A DNA stretch of 64,000 nt from Heterocephalus glaber (Eukaryota > Chordata > Mammalia > Rodentia > Bathyergidae), in assembly GCF_000247695.1 (NCBI RefSeq), contig NW_004624854.1, positions 1,042,857-1,106,856 on the forward strand, read 5' to 3'. The position numbers were made by a program, and so were the translations under genes. The notes under the pieces were generated by a model. It was not told where the DNA came from. It did not search any database and saw nothing but the letters and a program-made list of their open reading frames with translations. This document shows positions 46,226 to 59,021 of the stretch, one piece after another; positions within the stretch are counted from its first letter, which is position 1; each line of letters opens with the position of its first letter.

Positions 46226-46269
46226 GGGGTCTATGGGGTCGGCAGGGTCTGTAGGGTCTGTAGGGTCTA
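46226..46269. repeat. Short minisatellite, unit about GTAGGGTCT
   Basis: Degenerate tandem copies: ggggtctat, ggggtcggca, gggtctgta, gggtctgta, gggtctac. Confidence 0.75.
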
Positions 46270-46516
46270 CTCACAGGGCTGTGGCCCGGCTGGCTGAGGG
46301 CTGTGGGAGCAGCCAGGGGACTAGGTCCTCGACGCTTAAACCCTTCCCTCAGGAATGCAGTATTTTTATGGCATCATTCCCTCTACTTAGAAGACAAAAA
46401 TAATTTTGTAGATACCTAGAACACAAGCAACCCAGAAGGCTGAGAAGGACGAAGGGGAGTGCAGGTTTGTAGCCAATACTGAGCGTAACATGGATTGTTT
46501 TCCGATGTTACTGCAG

Positions 46517-46707
46517 TGTTGCTAGAGAATGCTGGAGAAGAACTAGACCCTATCTTGGAGCCTCTTCTCCTGAAGCAGACCTTCAAGCAGGGCAGGAGTC
46601 TGTGCATCCGGCTTGGGGACTCCGTCATCGAGTACGCCCCCGACTTCCGCTTCTACATCACCACCAAGCTGAGGAACCCTCACTACCTTCCTGAAACGTC
46701 AGTCAAG
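46517..46707 (+). CDS. DNAH7: DNAH7 exon 13: AAA5 sensor region (residues 1047-1110)
   Basis: Encodes [20 protein letters not shown] and [20 protein letters not shown] to LPETSVK, the AAA5 sensor-1 and arginine-bearing block ([18 protein letters not shown] is family-diagnostic). The acceptor is actgcag|TG. The donor AAG|gtcggt has a poor +3 base. It is 191 nt, leaving in phase 0. Confidence 0.96.
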
Positions 46708-49700
46708 GTCGGTACTCGGATGTTTCTCGTCAGATTTTACAATTACTGATTATATTTGCCTCCCGAGTCATGAGAGGAACAGGCCTTCCTAAGAAAATTG
46801 GATTTGGTCCCTCTTTGCATTTCCTGACAGGGCTGCAATAATCTCCAAAGGTTGCTTTTGTGTGCGTGTGAGTAATAAGGGGCCTTCGGTATGCTGGGAA
46901 AAAGACCATCCGAATCTAATTTCTACAACTGATGTCATTCTGAGATTTTCATTGTTAGAAGTAGATGACTTATTCACATTCTTTCTTTGTAATAAACGAT
47001 AATATGCTAATTACTGGAATTCAGCAACGGAACTTCATTCTTTCTCATACTTTGGTTGTGTTATCTGCTTTTATAGAATTACTCAAAAGAACTGTTTTTA
47101 ATCACTGTTCTTTCAAAACACTAAAAATTCCTTTGAAGAATAAAGTTAGCTTAAAGTTTTTGTCCTTGACGTGGGTGACTTGAGATGTTGATCCACAGCT
47201 GAGTTGCAGGTTTAAGACGACATCTTTTTTCTGGGTTTTATTCCCGATTCATAGCCCTGGTCAGTACTCAGTAAATATGGGGTGTGTGAACTGGGTGAAG
47301 GTTGGGTTACAGGAAGTACTGACTGAGACTTTGAAAGTTACATTAGAGGAAAAATTTACCAGTGAGTTAAATGCTCTCCATCATGGGAAATATTGAAGCA
47401 AACACAGGTGCCTCTCTGTTGAGAGGCAGAGCACCAGGTTGTGTAACCCACTCCTTCCGAGGTGAATGCACTCTGTGAACACAAACAGCACTGGGTGTGC
47501 AGTGGGCCTGGTGCAAAGGGACAAGTGAGGGGAGCTACAGGGAGCCTGAGCTCAAGCTGAGACACACTGGGAGATCCAGGATGCCAGGAAGCCGGGGGGA
47601 GATGAGGACCCTCGCTCTGAATTTGAAAACAGAAAATTCTCAACCACTGTGTTTAAGTAATGAAATGCAGTCTGGTGTCTGAACACCTAAAGAATGTCTG
47701 TCATCTATCCCTGAGAAGAGGGACTTCCCGTGTCCCTAACAGCAGCGATGTGAACTCCAGTGTGGCCGCTCACCAGGTGGAGGGTTGAGGCCTTTTACCT
47801 CTCTGTGCCCGATTGCCTCACCTGTAAAGTGGGGACGTTAACGGTCGTCTCCAAGAGCGATGAGAAGGCTGCGACATGCTAGGAGGAGAGCTAGGGTTCA
47901 GTGTAGTGAGTGTTATTATTATTGTGTGACTTTAAAGATAAATGAAAAAGAATGAAGCATAAGAGGAAATGACAAAGTCCCAAGGCTGTGTTTGGAAAAA
48001 ATTTATTAAATAAATAACAGAACACCACACATAACAGAAACAATCCTTTGTTCAGTAAGAACGGGTGATGGTCCAAGTCGTAAAGTGCTGAGGAGAGAAA
48101 CTGATCTCTGATTCAGTATTGAAATCCATGTGATCCCTGCAGTATCTATGGCTTCATTATTTTTAATTGCTGGGATTGATTGAACAGGGATTAGAAAACA
48201 GAGTGAGGCAGTTACTTGGTCTCATTTACAAATTAGAATACTTCCTCTTGATCCTACTTTTTAGGGTCTTTTATGTTCCTTTTGCTTTCTAAAGCACCCA
48301 GGGGTGGTGTCATGCTGCTATAATCCTTTGGAGTCTAAATGAAAAAATTATGACACTGTATTCCTATGATTTTAAGTGTTTATCCATGAATAAATGGCTA
48401 CATTGGCAAAATCCTGAGTTCAAAAGATATGACATTAATAGAATAGGAATGAATGGCTTCTCCAGTGTGAATGTAGTGAAAAAAGTTATAACACGCGCAT
48501 CTTGCTGCCACTGTGCTGACAGCTTTTGGATTGAAGCACACATCACCTGTGCACTCAGTCTCTGAGGCCCCAGGTGAGGTGTAAATGATGATTTTTCCCT
48601 AAATAAATGCCACAGCAGTAGAGAACTGTATCATACGTAATGAGTTTTCCAAATTGCTCAATTTCAAAAACTGCTTATTATCTCATTTAAATTTTATGTC
48701 CACGTAGTCTATACTCAGTGGCCTCTGAGGCCTGCCTAGAGAAGATGAGGGGAAGTTCAGTCAGTCTACACCCGCCCAAGCAGTGCCCGGGTCTGGCTGA
48801 GAGAAGGGATTCATCTTTCTAGGGCTACTGCAGGATGCTGTTCTATACTTACCGACCCCAGAAAGGAAATTTTTTCACCAAAAAACAAGATTACTCTGTC
48901 ATCTCAGAGGGAGGATTCTCTCACATGGCAAGGCAAGAAAACACAGCATCTCCTGGCCAGGAGCCAGAAGTGGGTCACCATGCATGGAAAGACAGAAACC
49001 AAAACCCAGACAGAACGTGGGGACAGACGTGCCCGCTCTCAGTGTGTGGACAGAAAACCTTTGTGCCCTGGCTATGCCAGCAGTTTACAAACTAGGCAAA
49101 ACCACCTACAGTGCTGAAGAACTCACTGAGATTTTTTTAAAAACAACGTCTCTACCTCTTCTGTTTTTTTAAACATCTCCTACTCCTGGGGAAGCGTTGC
49201 CCGCCCTCAGTGGTGGCTGCCTCTGAGGTGTAGTTTGTATGTGACACAGGCGGAGGTGAAGAGGGTTGCTCTATCCCTGAGCTGCTCGGCTGGGTCCTGC
49301 CTGGTGTGGGGCTGAGTCTGATCCTCACAGCACGCTTCCTAGGCCAGCGGAGTCCTTGGAGGGACAACACGCAAAGAGAGTGGCCCCTGTGCTAGGCACA
49401 GACCCTTTTGGTGAGTGCGTGTGGTACCTGTGGTTGGTTATAGCCTGCCACATGCCAGTGGTTTGCCCCTTGGGTGTTTTCGTTTGCTTTTCTACTGATT
49501 CTGTTTAAAAGTTCTAATTTTTGAAAGATCTCAGTATACCAAAATGGTAATTTTCAGTGCCTACAGTCCAGGTAAAGTGTGCTGTTGAGTGTCTGGGAAG
49601 CTTTAGGGCGAGGTGCTCACTGGTGCACAGTGCAAGGAGCTGTCCCCTGGCTTGGGAAGGGACTTCCTGTGAGGGAGGGACTTCCTGTGAAGAAAGCTCC

Positions 49701-51602
49701 TTCCGGTAGGGAAACGATGAGACCTAGAGTAGCAGTGAGTTGCTGCTGATGGTTTATGGTAATTGCTGAAATTTTTGTAGTGTTTTCAAGAGTGAGGCAG
49801 CATTTCTGATGACATGGATGTTGAATTCTCAGATATGTGTGATCGATAGATGACGTTTCCTTCACTCATCCACAGCCTATGAAGAATAGCCTTGTGTGCA
49901 CCCCTGTGCTCTGGAGATGGGTCTGTGAACTGCCCAGATTCTAACTGGCTTGCTCTGCTCCTTCACCTTTGCCTGTGCTGTTCCCCAGGAACGATCATTC
50001 TCAGCCCCAGCTGCACACTCAGATCCCCTGACAGCTTTTACGGTCCCCACCTCCCTGCCCCACTCCAGACCAGTTAAATCAGGCTCTGGACACCACAGTT
50101 TCTCAGCTCTCCAGGAGATTCCGGGGCAGCCAAGGCTGGAAGATCCAGGCCTCCACTGCCCCCTCCTCCCTATGGCTCCACTGGCCATCCTGTGAGCATC
50201 AGCCCTGGCATCCTTTCCTTGGCTTCCTGGCCTGGGCTAGAAGCCCTTCCACTGCACTCCTGTAGACCTCCTGTTTCACAGTCAGTGTCCTGACCCCATC
50301 ACCTGTGGTCTGCACTTCATTTACCCATTGCTTTGTGCCAGACAACAGAGCAGAGAGGACAAAAAGTTATTTTCACTTTGGTCTGGGAGAGACGTGAGTA
50401 AACCAGGGCTGCCCCGGTATGTGTGTGCTCTAAGGAGTGGGGACCCCACGATTCAGAAGAACAGGAAGGCCCTGGGTAACAGACTGCACCTCGGCACCTG
50501 GGCAGGAATGGTTCTACTGAGGACGTGGGAGGGGTGAGGAAGCAGGCCAAACCTTTAGTTAGTGTGTGTGGGCTTCCACAGTCAGTTCCGTGTAGCTAAA
50601 ACAAAAGGGACTGCAGGGACTGGCTTGGAAAGTTTGAGACACAGATGTGGACCTTTCCTGGAGACCCTGGCCGGGGGAAGCCAGACAGATGCGAGTCAGT
50701 ATAGCAAGGGCTCCAGTGGAAGCCGAGTTCAAGCCAAGCTCAAGAAGTTCAAGCTGGCTGGGATTCTGTGGTGCCTCAGCCAGGAAGTTCTGTGGTTTAT
50801 TGCTGAGGGTATTGAGGGGTCCACAGAGGGAGGAAGGGAGTAAATCGGAGAGGGCTGAGCAAGAAACAGGGTGGAGGCAGAAAGCATCGATAAACAGTGA
50901 TTTTGATCAGTGTAGCTGTGAGCATGAAGACATTATTCCCTGGCTGGAAGAGTCGTGGGAGCAACAGACAGCTTGGCTGTTCCTTGCTTTTTAAAAAGAG
51001 AGACTGGAACACATTTACCTATCTATGGGAAAGAACAGAAGAGGGAGAATTTTAAGATGTGAGTGACCAAGAGAGATCTGCTTGTAGGAGCAGTTAGGTC
51101 ACTGGATGAAGCCAGCATCAGCAGACAGCTTCCTGATGGACACCATGAAGGTGCCAGTTTCTTAGTACACAGTAGTGGCTGATCATCATATTCTAAAGCA
51201 CTCCACGCGTGACAAGGACTCAGCATTCTTTTCCTCATCGCTCACTTTGTAAGATTTCCTTTATTTGGACACTACTAGGATTCTTAAAATGTAAACTAGC
51301 TGGTCCGGCCAATATGAAGGATTGCTTTAAACTTGATTCTTATTGATTTCATCATTAGGAATTTTCAGTTGGATCATTTTGAAATGAGAATAGATTGATC
51401 ACCAGACAAATCCTTTGATGTATTACAATTCCAACTGTGACAAACTTTTGTGGGTTTTTAATCCAACAGTCATGCTCTCCTGTGTCTTTGATTATAACTT
51501 CCAGCCTCCTGGAGTTCCACTTTCATGCATACGACTGCCATAGGTAGCCTTTCTTTTAGGGTTAGAACTGGATGTATTTTAAGAATATATTCTTTACTTC
51601 AG
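46708..51602 (+). other. Intron 13
   Basis: 4.9 kb with few recognisable repeats: a minus-strand MIR (47795-47925) and a short direct duplication (ggacttcctgtga at about 49660-49691). GC content rises over 49900-50900, with open frames but no domain. The acceptor is ctttacttcag. Confidence 0.6.
47795..47925 (-). mobile_element. MIR SINE fragment
   Basis: 'Tgcctcacctgtaaagtggg' followed by 'gacgttaacggtcgtctcca' and a final 'gtgttattattatt' is the reversed MIR pattern ('cctcatctgtaaaatgggg'). Confidence 0.7.
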
Positions 51603-51736
51603 GTAACATTATTAAACTTCATGATCACCCTGGAAGGCATGCAAGACCAGCTTCTGGGAATCGTGGTGGCGCGAGAGAGGCCAGACCTTGAAGAAGAAAA
51701 GCAAACGCTGATCTTACAAGGAGCTGAAAACAAAAG
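51603..51736 (+). CDS. DNAH7: DNAH7 exon 14: AAA5 C-terminal part (residues 1111-1155)
   Basis: Encodes VTLLNFMITLEGMQDQLLGI and VVARERPDLEEEKQTLILQG, the strongly conserved segment after AAA5 (VNF..T..GL.DQLL..VV..E.P.LE). The acceptor is tacttcag|GTA. The donor AAAAG|gtttta is weak. It is 134 nt, leaving in phase 2. AG joins G of exon 15 to make Arg. Confidence 0.93.
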
Positions 51737-52377
51737 GTTTTAAATGTCATAAAACACAGAATTATTTTTGTTTGTTTTGAGATCACTTAGAATGGATTAA
51801 AGTACATTCTAAAGATCAATTTTATTAGATTTAATTGGTATACCAAATGGGAGAATTCTAAACATAAGAAATTACAATGCCTCTATGTTAAGGAAAATTG
51901 GATTACTGGGTGTGTTTTTATGTGAAAGTTCTTAGACACTGGGAGAACTAGAAGACCTGCCACAGGTCAAGGCAATGTATTTTCAACTCTTTAACAGTTT
52001 TAGCACAAAACTTGGGGAGCTTTCCGGTTTTTGCTGGAGCATGGTATGAATGACCATGTTGCATCCCACTGTAAGATTTCAGAAAACAAATGGAGTGGCA
52101 GCTACTTCCTGCTCACTCCGAGGCAGTCGGTTGGCCACCATATTTCTCTCTAGGGACCACATAAATGGTTGCAAGGGCGGGGACCGGAGCAGAGGGCCCA
52201 TCTCTGTGACATTTGCCGTGATAAGACGTCAATTATATGACACCACCACTGCAGCTGTTAGTCACAAAGTGATACATTTTTTAGGTTACAAGCCCTGTGT
52301 TCCTTATAAAAGAATGTTTACATGAAGTGATTCTAAACAATTTCCCTTTCTCCTGAAAAATGTGTGTTTTATTTCAG
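51737..52377 (+). other. Intron 14
   Basis: Short (641 bp) with no repeat recognised. The acceptor tgttttatttcag is strong. Confidence 0.75.
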
Positions 52378-52713
52378 GCAGTTAAAAGAAATAGAAGACA
52401 AGATTTTAGAAGTTCTTTCATCTTCAGAAGGCAATATATTAGAAGATGAAACTGCTATTAAGATATTATCTTCCTCCAAGGCCTTGGCTAATGAGATTTT
52501 GCAAAAGCAGGAAGTAGCCGAAGAGACAGAGAAGAAAATTGATGCCACCCGTATGGGCTATCGGCCCATCGCCATCCACTCCTCCATCCTCTTCTTCTCT
52601 ATCACTGATTTAGCCAACATTGAGCCCATGTACCAGTATTCACTCACCTGGTTTATCAACCTTTTCATCCTGTCCATTGAAAATTCAGAGAAATCAGAAC
52701 ACTTACCAGTAAG
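52378..52713 (+). CDS. DNAH7: DNAH7 exon 15: AAA5-AAA6 strut/linker region (residues 1155-1267)
   Basis: Encodes QLKEIEDKILEVLSSSEGNI, LEDETAIKILSSSKALANEI, then MGYRPIAIHSSILFFSITDL and IEPMYQYSLTWFINLFILSI. The helical first half carries the coiled-coil strut (buttress) between AAA5 and AAA6. The second half is the conserved YRP.A...S.L.F...DL..I.PMYQ.SL block. Two GT donors lie 5 nt apart. Only the second (AAG|gtatgt) keeps frame with exon 16. It leaves in phase 2. Confidence 0.95.
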
Positions 52714-54027
52714 GTATGTAAAAGAAATATTAATTAATACTAACTAGTTCTGGTCTGAAGATTAGTCATTTCTGGCTTTCACTGTTTCAGAATGGTGTGA
52801 GCATTACAGGCACTTAACTGAAATGAACTTGATAAATCACTGTATGGAAATAAACTTATGTTAGAAATTTAACAGACATGTCCAAATTTAGCCAGTCAAG
52901 AAATTGTTTACAGAAATGCAGGATCATAATATAAGTCTAGAAAGAAGAAACATTTACCTCTATTTATCATCAAAAATATATTGATTGAAAGTGTAGAAAT
53001 AGTAGTCAATACCCCCAAAAGAGATGACTTGTACTCTTGAGTTTGCCTTCTCAAAATTGCATCCTTCACATTTAGATACATACATAAAATTTGTCAGGTA
53101 TGAGGGTTAAAAAGCCCTAAACCTCATTGTTATTATTTGTGGTAACTGAAGGTTCTTTTATGTGATTCTTGTCTACAGAAAATATGTCATTCTACTGTTG
53201 GCTATAATAATAAATGATGGAATTAAAATCTTAATAGCAAAGGAATAAAATTCATTTGATTTGTTATCAGTGAGATAATTTTTTATTTTTGTATTAAAAC
53301 AAGTTTTTCATAGTGTCCAACATGAAATTGCTTTTTGAATAAAAATCGTAATAATTGCAACTTTTGCCCTTTATAAACTTCTTCATCATTACACTTCAGT
53401 TTCTTCACTATCTATACTCAATCGAGGAAATTCAAATGAGTAGTCATCACTCACATTTCAGAATTGTTTTTAGAAAATTCGTAATGCTAATATCACTAAA
53501 ATCTGAATTGAATTCCTTTCATTGTCAAGGTGGAGAACTGAAATTTTTGAGTATTCTTAGACTGAGCATTGTTTTTGTTCATATCGTTCATTATTTTGTA
53601 AGCTTGAATATTAGACTAATAGAAGTACACATGTGATATTTTGGGCTAGCAAAAGTGATTTGAGGTATCCATCCACGATAAAGGGAAGAGAAAGAAAGGG
53701 GATAAATTAAGCTCCTAGCACTCATTCCAGTGCTGATTGCATTGTAGCAAATGATGTTCTGCTTTTATCACAGTTTTTAATTTCAACCTCGGTTCAAACA
53801 ATAACCGCCAGAATGTTATTCTCCCACTAATTTTAAATCCACGCTATTTGCTGGGCTCTGGAGAAGAAAATTTCTTAAAGACATATTTTTTGTGTGAGAT
53901 TTAAAAGACAGAACAATTCCATTCTTTAAACATAACTCTTGATCATTCACTTTCTCTTGTTATACCAAATTAGAACTCATCCAAGAGAGGGCTTCTATTT
54001 CTTCACAACTGTGGTGCAGAGCCCTGT

Positions 54028-54405
54028 GTTGGTCATGTTCCCATTGCTAGGACAAAATACCCAACACTTGCAACTTAAAGGAGGAGATGTCTATTTTGGG
54101 TTATGGTTTCAGTGGGTTCAGTCCATGCTCAGAGCTCCAGGGCAGGAATGGCAGGGCAGAGGGCCTGGCAGAGGAAAGCTGCTCATGTCATGCCAGCCAG
54201 GAAGCAGAGAGGGGAGGAGCGAAGTAAAAAACACACTCTTCTAGGCCATGCCCCCATGCCCCACTTCCCACCAGTCCCACCTCCTAACAGTGCGTTCAGC
54301 CATGAATTTACCAATGAATGAATCCACTGATGACTGTAGCGTCCCCATGATCCAATCAGTTTCATAAACATGATACGTTTGGGGGACATTTTAGATGTAA
54401 ACCAT
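54028..54405 (-). mobile_element. MaLR-type LTR, antisense
   Basis: Third copy of the family at 2650 and 31867: 'cccattgctaggacaaaata', 'aacttaaaggaggagatgtc' and 'gggggacattttagatgtaa'. Best preserved of the three and without insertions. Confidence 0.7.
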
Positions 54406-55469
54406 CTTAAACCCCATACAATTTAAAGAAAATCAAATCTTTTTTTACCCATATGTGAGATTTGGATGAAATGTAGAAATCAAATATGCCTTTTCTTTGT
54501 AGTTAAAATTCCTTAATTTACAAACAGTGAGGATCATGTGTATGACTATAATAAACCTAAAGCATAATTCTGGAAACAAAGACTAGAGAAAATATGTTTT
54601 AAAGCCTTCGTGGAAGCTATTGACAGACCTACAGAAATGTGCAGAAATTGGAACCATCTCCTGGGGCATTTCTGGGAGTGCACCCAGCTCAGGACACAGA
54701 CTGTCACCCACAGCCTGGGAAGGACCTTTCCTCCCCTTCTAGTCACCGACTACCTCCCAGGGGACACCTCTCTGTTTTAGAACCTCACATAAACAGGGTC
54801 CCCGGGGAGGGGGGCTCTGCTGTGTCTGGCCTTCTGCTCTCAATACCATTGTGAAACTCATGCTTATTGTTTGGGGCAGCGTAGTGCTCTGTTGCCTTTC
54901 ACTCTTAAGTAGCTCTCCACTGTGTGTCTGCAGTTGGGGACATATAGTTAAAACTCACATCTTCCCCAGTGCAGGAATTCTCTCTGCAAGGGCAGCAGAG
55001 AAAGAGCAGTTTTATTAGTGAATAAGCATTAAACCAGAAGGTGAGGTTGCAGAGGAGAAAGGACCCCCTGCCTCCAGAACAGCCCAGCAGATATGACGCT
55101 GGCCTGGCATCACCCTGGGCTCCCCCCTGACTCCACCTGCTTGGTGAGGGACCATCTGAGCTGGCAGAGCAGCTCGCGCTCCACACCCGTGTGGGAGGGG
55201 TCTGCAGCTGGGAGCGACCCTGCTGGGTGGGGGCCCTGTCGCCCTTGTCCTTTGCACGGCAAAGAGTCAGAAAGACACTGCTGGGTCCCGACACCCACGG
55301 AGGCCTGCCTAGTTTCCCAAGGATGTACAGACATTTCAACGCGAGGGAGGAGGAGGCCCCAGCAGTGGCAGTTTTGGCTTCTCTTACATAAATGCTCTCA
55401 GAAAACAGAGCGAAGGGGAGTCGTTTTCCTTACTGTCAATAGAATTAAGCTTCTTATTTTTAATCCTTC

Positions 55470-55700
55470 TCCTAACACTGCCCCAAAGTATTCATCCACT
55501 CTACAGTTGAGGATATTTGCTTCCAGTTTAGGGCCATTGTGAATGTTTGCTGCCTTGAACATTCCTGCCTGTGGCTTTTGTGCAGATCTGTACACATCTG
55601 TGACATGTACGCACCTGGAAGTGGACCTGATGATGACAGGGCATGTGTGTGCCCCTTCTAGTCCACACTGCCAGTTTTCCAAAGTGGCTGTGCCAAGGGA
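55470..55700 (-). mobile_element. Antisense L1 fragment
   Basis: 'Gggccattgtgaatgtttgc', 'tgccttgaacattcctgcct' and 'cagttttccaaagtggctgt' match the antisense L1 phrase order ('ttttggctattatgaataaagctgctatgaacattc', 'ttttccaaagtggttg'). Confidence 0.75.
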
Positions 55701-58217
55701 GAGTCTCTTATCCCCGCTTAGCACAGTCACGACGGGGCTGTGCTTTGTGTGTGTGTCTCACTGCCAGGCGGCTCTGTGCCCTGTGGTACATGCGTGACTG
55801 TCCCATAGGACGCCAAGGGACAGTCCCATCCAGTGGTAGGAGCTGCCCAGTGGGGCGGTCATGCATGCACCACCAGTGGTTCAAGCCGGGGGTGATGTGT
55901 TAATCTTTTTTTTCCAGTGAAATAAGAGTTTCCAATTAAGGATCCAGCTGCCAGATCAAAAATTTGAAAATATTTGTTCTCGTTGGAATGAGAACAAATG
56001 GTTTGTTTACCTGCCAATCACTGATAAACATCAGATAACTGCTGGGCCCAGTTTTTGGACTATAACGAAACCCAAAGTGGAGAAATCACATGACTATTAA
56101 TACTAGCCTGCCCAAGTTAGAACCTTAACATTGGTCTAAATTGTTTCTCATTTCCTTTTGCTCAGTTATATAAATGTGTTTCATTATTTGTCTTCTGATG
56201 AGTGTTATTAATAGTCATTATTTCAGTATATGACACTAAGGATATGTTATGTTATGACTGCTGTGGTAGATACTGTGAATTGCCATACTAATTTGTATTA
56301 TGTTAATCATAAAATTAAATACATTAGAATTTATGTAACAGAATAAATAAGTGGAGCAAGAAAAATAAAATATAGATAAGCACAGAAACAAAAATCTAAG
56401 ATATGGTTTTGTTACAGAAGCCAAATTGAAATCTATGTTCGTGTGAATGTGCATGTATGTATAAATATATACACACACGCAGGTTTTTCTTTCCCTTCCA
56501 TTTCTGTCAAGACCATTTTCTTCTGTTATTAAATACTCTTCCAAAACTTTTTAAATAGTTACACAATATTACCATTCTGTGAATACTGCATAATTTTATT
56601 TTTTAAGATTTACAGTCTCCAGGCTTTGTATTAAAAATATTGCTGCAATAAATATAAATAGCCATGTCATTCAGTATTTCCTTAGGCTAACTCCCAAAAT
56701 TAGGATAGAGGTGTTTGTTTCTTTCAGAAACCATACATTCCTTTCAAATACAAACATAAATTCAAATACAAAACTCCATCAGAGGAGCATCAATGATCTT
56801 GTATCACTCTATCACTCACCAGCACTGAGTGATAATTTTTAATCCTTTTTCCCACCAGAATGTTATTAAAATATCATATTTTAATCTACATTTTATCACT
56901 AGTGATATTGAACTTGAACTTCTAATATGACCCTTGTAAAAAAAAATCTTCCCTTTGATTTTTCTATCTACGAGAGTAAATTTGTCTTGGAATGCAGAGA
57001 ATTTTATTTTAGAGACTAAGTCTGAGTATTAATTATACTGTGGTAGGTGAGACAATTAAACACCACGTGTGATAAGAACGGTAGCAGGAATAGTGTGGTT
57101 ATTTTAAATCTTCTAAGAATTTAACCGTGTTTCAGCAACCGTTTGCAAGGCCTTCTCTACCAAACCCTTTCTCAGAGTTCTCACCTGGGTTCAAGGTCCG
57201 TTCATGCATCCTTGCTCTCTCTGGGAATACTGGCAGGGGTGACACAGTTCAAGAAACAGCCAGTAAAGAAAAAAGGGGGACAAAAGACAGCTAGGAAGAG
57301 CAGCAGTCTGGAAACAACTCCTATCTGGTCGTCGCAGTAGATTTTTTTTCTAAATGTTAAGAAACACTGGTATAATTTTGCTTAATCATAGCCAAACTAT
57401 GTTGAGTTTTCCTTAAGATAAATTGAACTGCTTCGTAAGTTTGGGACATTCATCTATGTCAGTTATTAGCTCTCTGTGTATTTCAGTCAGCTGTTCTTTT
57501 CTATTATAATTTTTCTAGTCTACGTAATGAAAGTATTTCTAAATTTTGATTTCAATAATTTTTCCTGTGACAAGTTAAAATGCACAAACCATGATATTGA
57601 TGTTAAGAGTGGTTGTGAATACAGATTGTCCCTGTAGCACCTACTAGAAAGTTGTTAGTTGGAAATACTGTATTATGTACACTTCCAGGGTCGGTCTCGG
57701 CGACTAATAAAAATGTAATATAATCAAGTTGTGATATCTCCAGCTTTTCTGGATTTACAAGTAGAGTAGCACAGGATGAAATTTGCTGTTAATTTAATAA
57801 AGGAGTTATTAATTTTAGTGTGCTCATTTACTATATAATGTAAAATATTTGGAAGTATTTCTGAAATAAACCGGTCAAATTTTACCCCTGGAAATGCTTT
57901 GTAGTTAAAAATAGCCCACAGATCATTCCGTGTAGTAGGTTAACACGCCATACAGTGACTTTTTTCCAAAAGGAAGATAAAACTTTTTAGAAGAATAGCC
58001 AACAGGAAAATGTCGTTCTAATGAAATGTCTCTACATTGAGTAGCTCTCAGCTGGGCCCACGGGGTTATAAAGATCTTTGATTGTTTGACAAGTAATTGA
58101 CCAGGAAGCTTATTAGAAAAATATAGGTCTACGTGATTTATAATGGATTTTCTTAAGAACATGTTTCTTTCTATGGACATATTTCTGTTACTCACTTTTC
58201 TTTCTGTTTCCGCCCAG

Positions 58218-58344
58218 GCTTCAGATCCTCCGCGATCACTTTACCTACTCCCTGTACGTCAACGTCTGCCGCTCACTCTTCGAAAAGGACAAACTGCTCT
58301 TCTCCTTCTGTCTGACTGTGAATCTTCTCATCCACAACCGTGTG
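58218..58344 (+). CDS. DNAH7: DNAH7 exon 16: towards AAA6 (residues 1267-1309)
   Basis: Encodes [20 protein letters not shown] and [20 protein letters not shown] to RV, the conserved [10 protein letters not shown] block between AAA5 and AAA6. The acceptor is cgcccag|G. The end is placed at CGTGTG|gtctgt because this alone gives phase 0 with exon 17 and the family-conserved length. A second GT four bases on (gtatgt) matches the donor consensus better at +3 but shifts the frame. Confidence 0.9.
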
Positions 58345-58741
58345 GTCTGTATGTCTCTGTTTATAAGGCCAAAAACACCATCATGCTAGTGTTGATTTGT
58401 TAACTTACTCATTTGCATGGGAATATATATAAAAAGGTTGCAAACAGTTAAACAATGATACTAAGGATTAGTTAAGGCAAGGCATGACAACAAGACCAAG
58501 TTTCACAGAAGTAAAATATAAATTAAGCACAGAGTTTATTACGTTAGTGGCCCTTAAATTTGATTTAGTTTAAAAGAAACGTGTTTTCATTAGAACCCCA
58601 TATAGCATAAAATTTACTAAATATACATTTTTACCAGGTAATTGCTTAGATGGTTATGTTTTTAAGAACTTGTTAAGTTAATCAATCAGATCCAACAATT
58701 TGGGCTTAACGATATCTTATGTAAATTTTTGTTGTATTTTA

Positions 58742-58839
58742 TTTTTTGTTTTGTTTTGTTTTTTGGTACTGGGGATCGAACCCAGGTCCTTGTGCTTGCA
58801 GGGCAGGTGGCGGAACCACTGAGCTAAATCCCCGGCCCT
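58742..58839 (-). mobile_element. ID-type SINE with target duplication, antisense
   Basis: Reversed tail (TTTTG repeats), box B ggggatcgaacccaggtcc and head ctgagctaaatccccggcc. The 11-bp duplication gttgtatttta lies at 58731-58741 and 58840-58850. Confidence 0.95.
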
Positions 58840-59021
58840 GTTGTATTTTAAATTTAAAATACAGGAAGCACTTTAAGAATTGAAGAGAAGTATTGTGTAA
58901 AGTCACTATTTTATACACTTACGTGTTTCAGATTTATTGATTTCACATGGCAAGGTATTAGTTGAATTCTGAGAGAATAAAGGATTTATTCTTTGCATTT
59001 TTTGCAAAAGTTTCATATAAT

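Larger units (their letters stand above)
41726..46516 (+). other. Intron 12
   Basis: Contains a truncated B1 (42735-42806), a MIR/L2 scrap (44405-44475), an ID SINE (44960-45051), old L1 pieces (45085-45360; 45780-46160) and a small minisatellite (46226-46269). A short direct duplication (ataatgagttatcaaa) lies near 42391-42426. The rest was not recognised. The acceptor is gttactgcag. Confidence 0.6.
52714..58217 (+). other. Intron 15
   Basis: 5.5 kb, mostly AT-rich. Contains an antisense MaLR LTR (54028-54405) and antisense L1-like sequence (55470-55700, possibly also 54640-54905). 52714-54020 and 56600-58200 hold nothing I can name. The acceptor is tttccgcccag. Confidence 0.6.

Noticed and set aside
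52700..52713. Use of the first of two donors (CCA|gtaagg) at exon 15
   Set aside because: It would end the exon in phase 0 while exon 16 needs a 2-base carry-over, breaking the frame. The next donor AAG|gtatgt gives the conserved join.
54905..55339. A 144-codon open frame on the minus strand, overlapping a 149-codon frame on the + strand
   Set aside because: Composition looks non-coding, it lies beside antisense L1 sequence and no domain could be seen in either strand.
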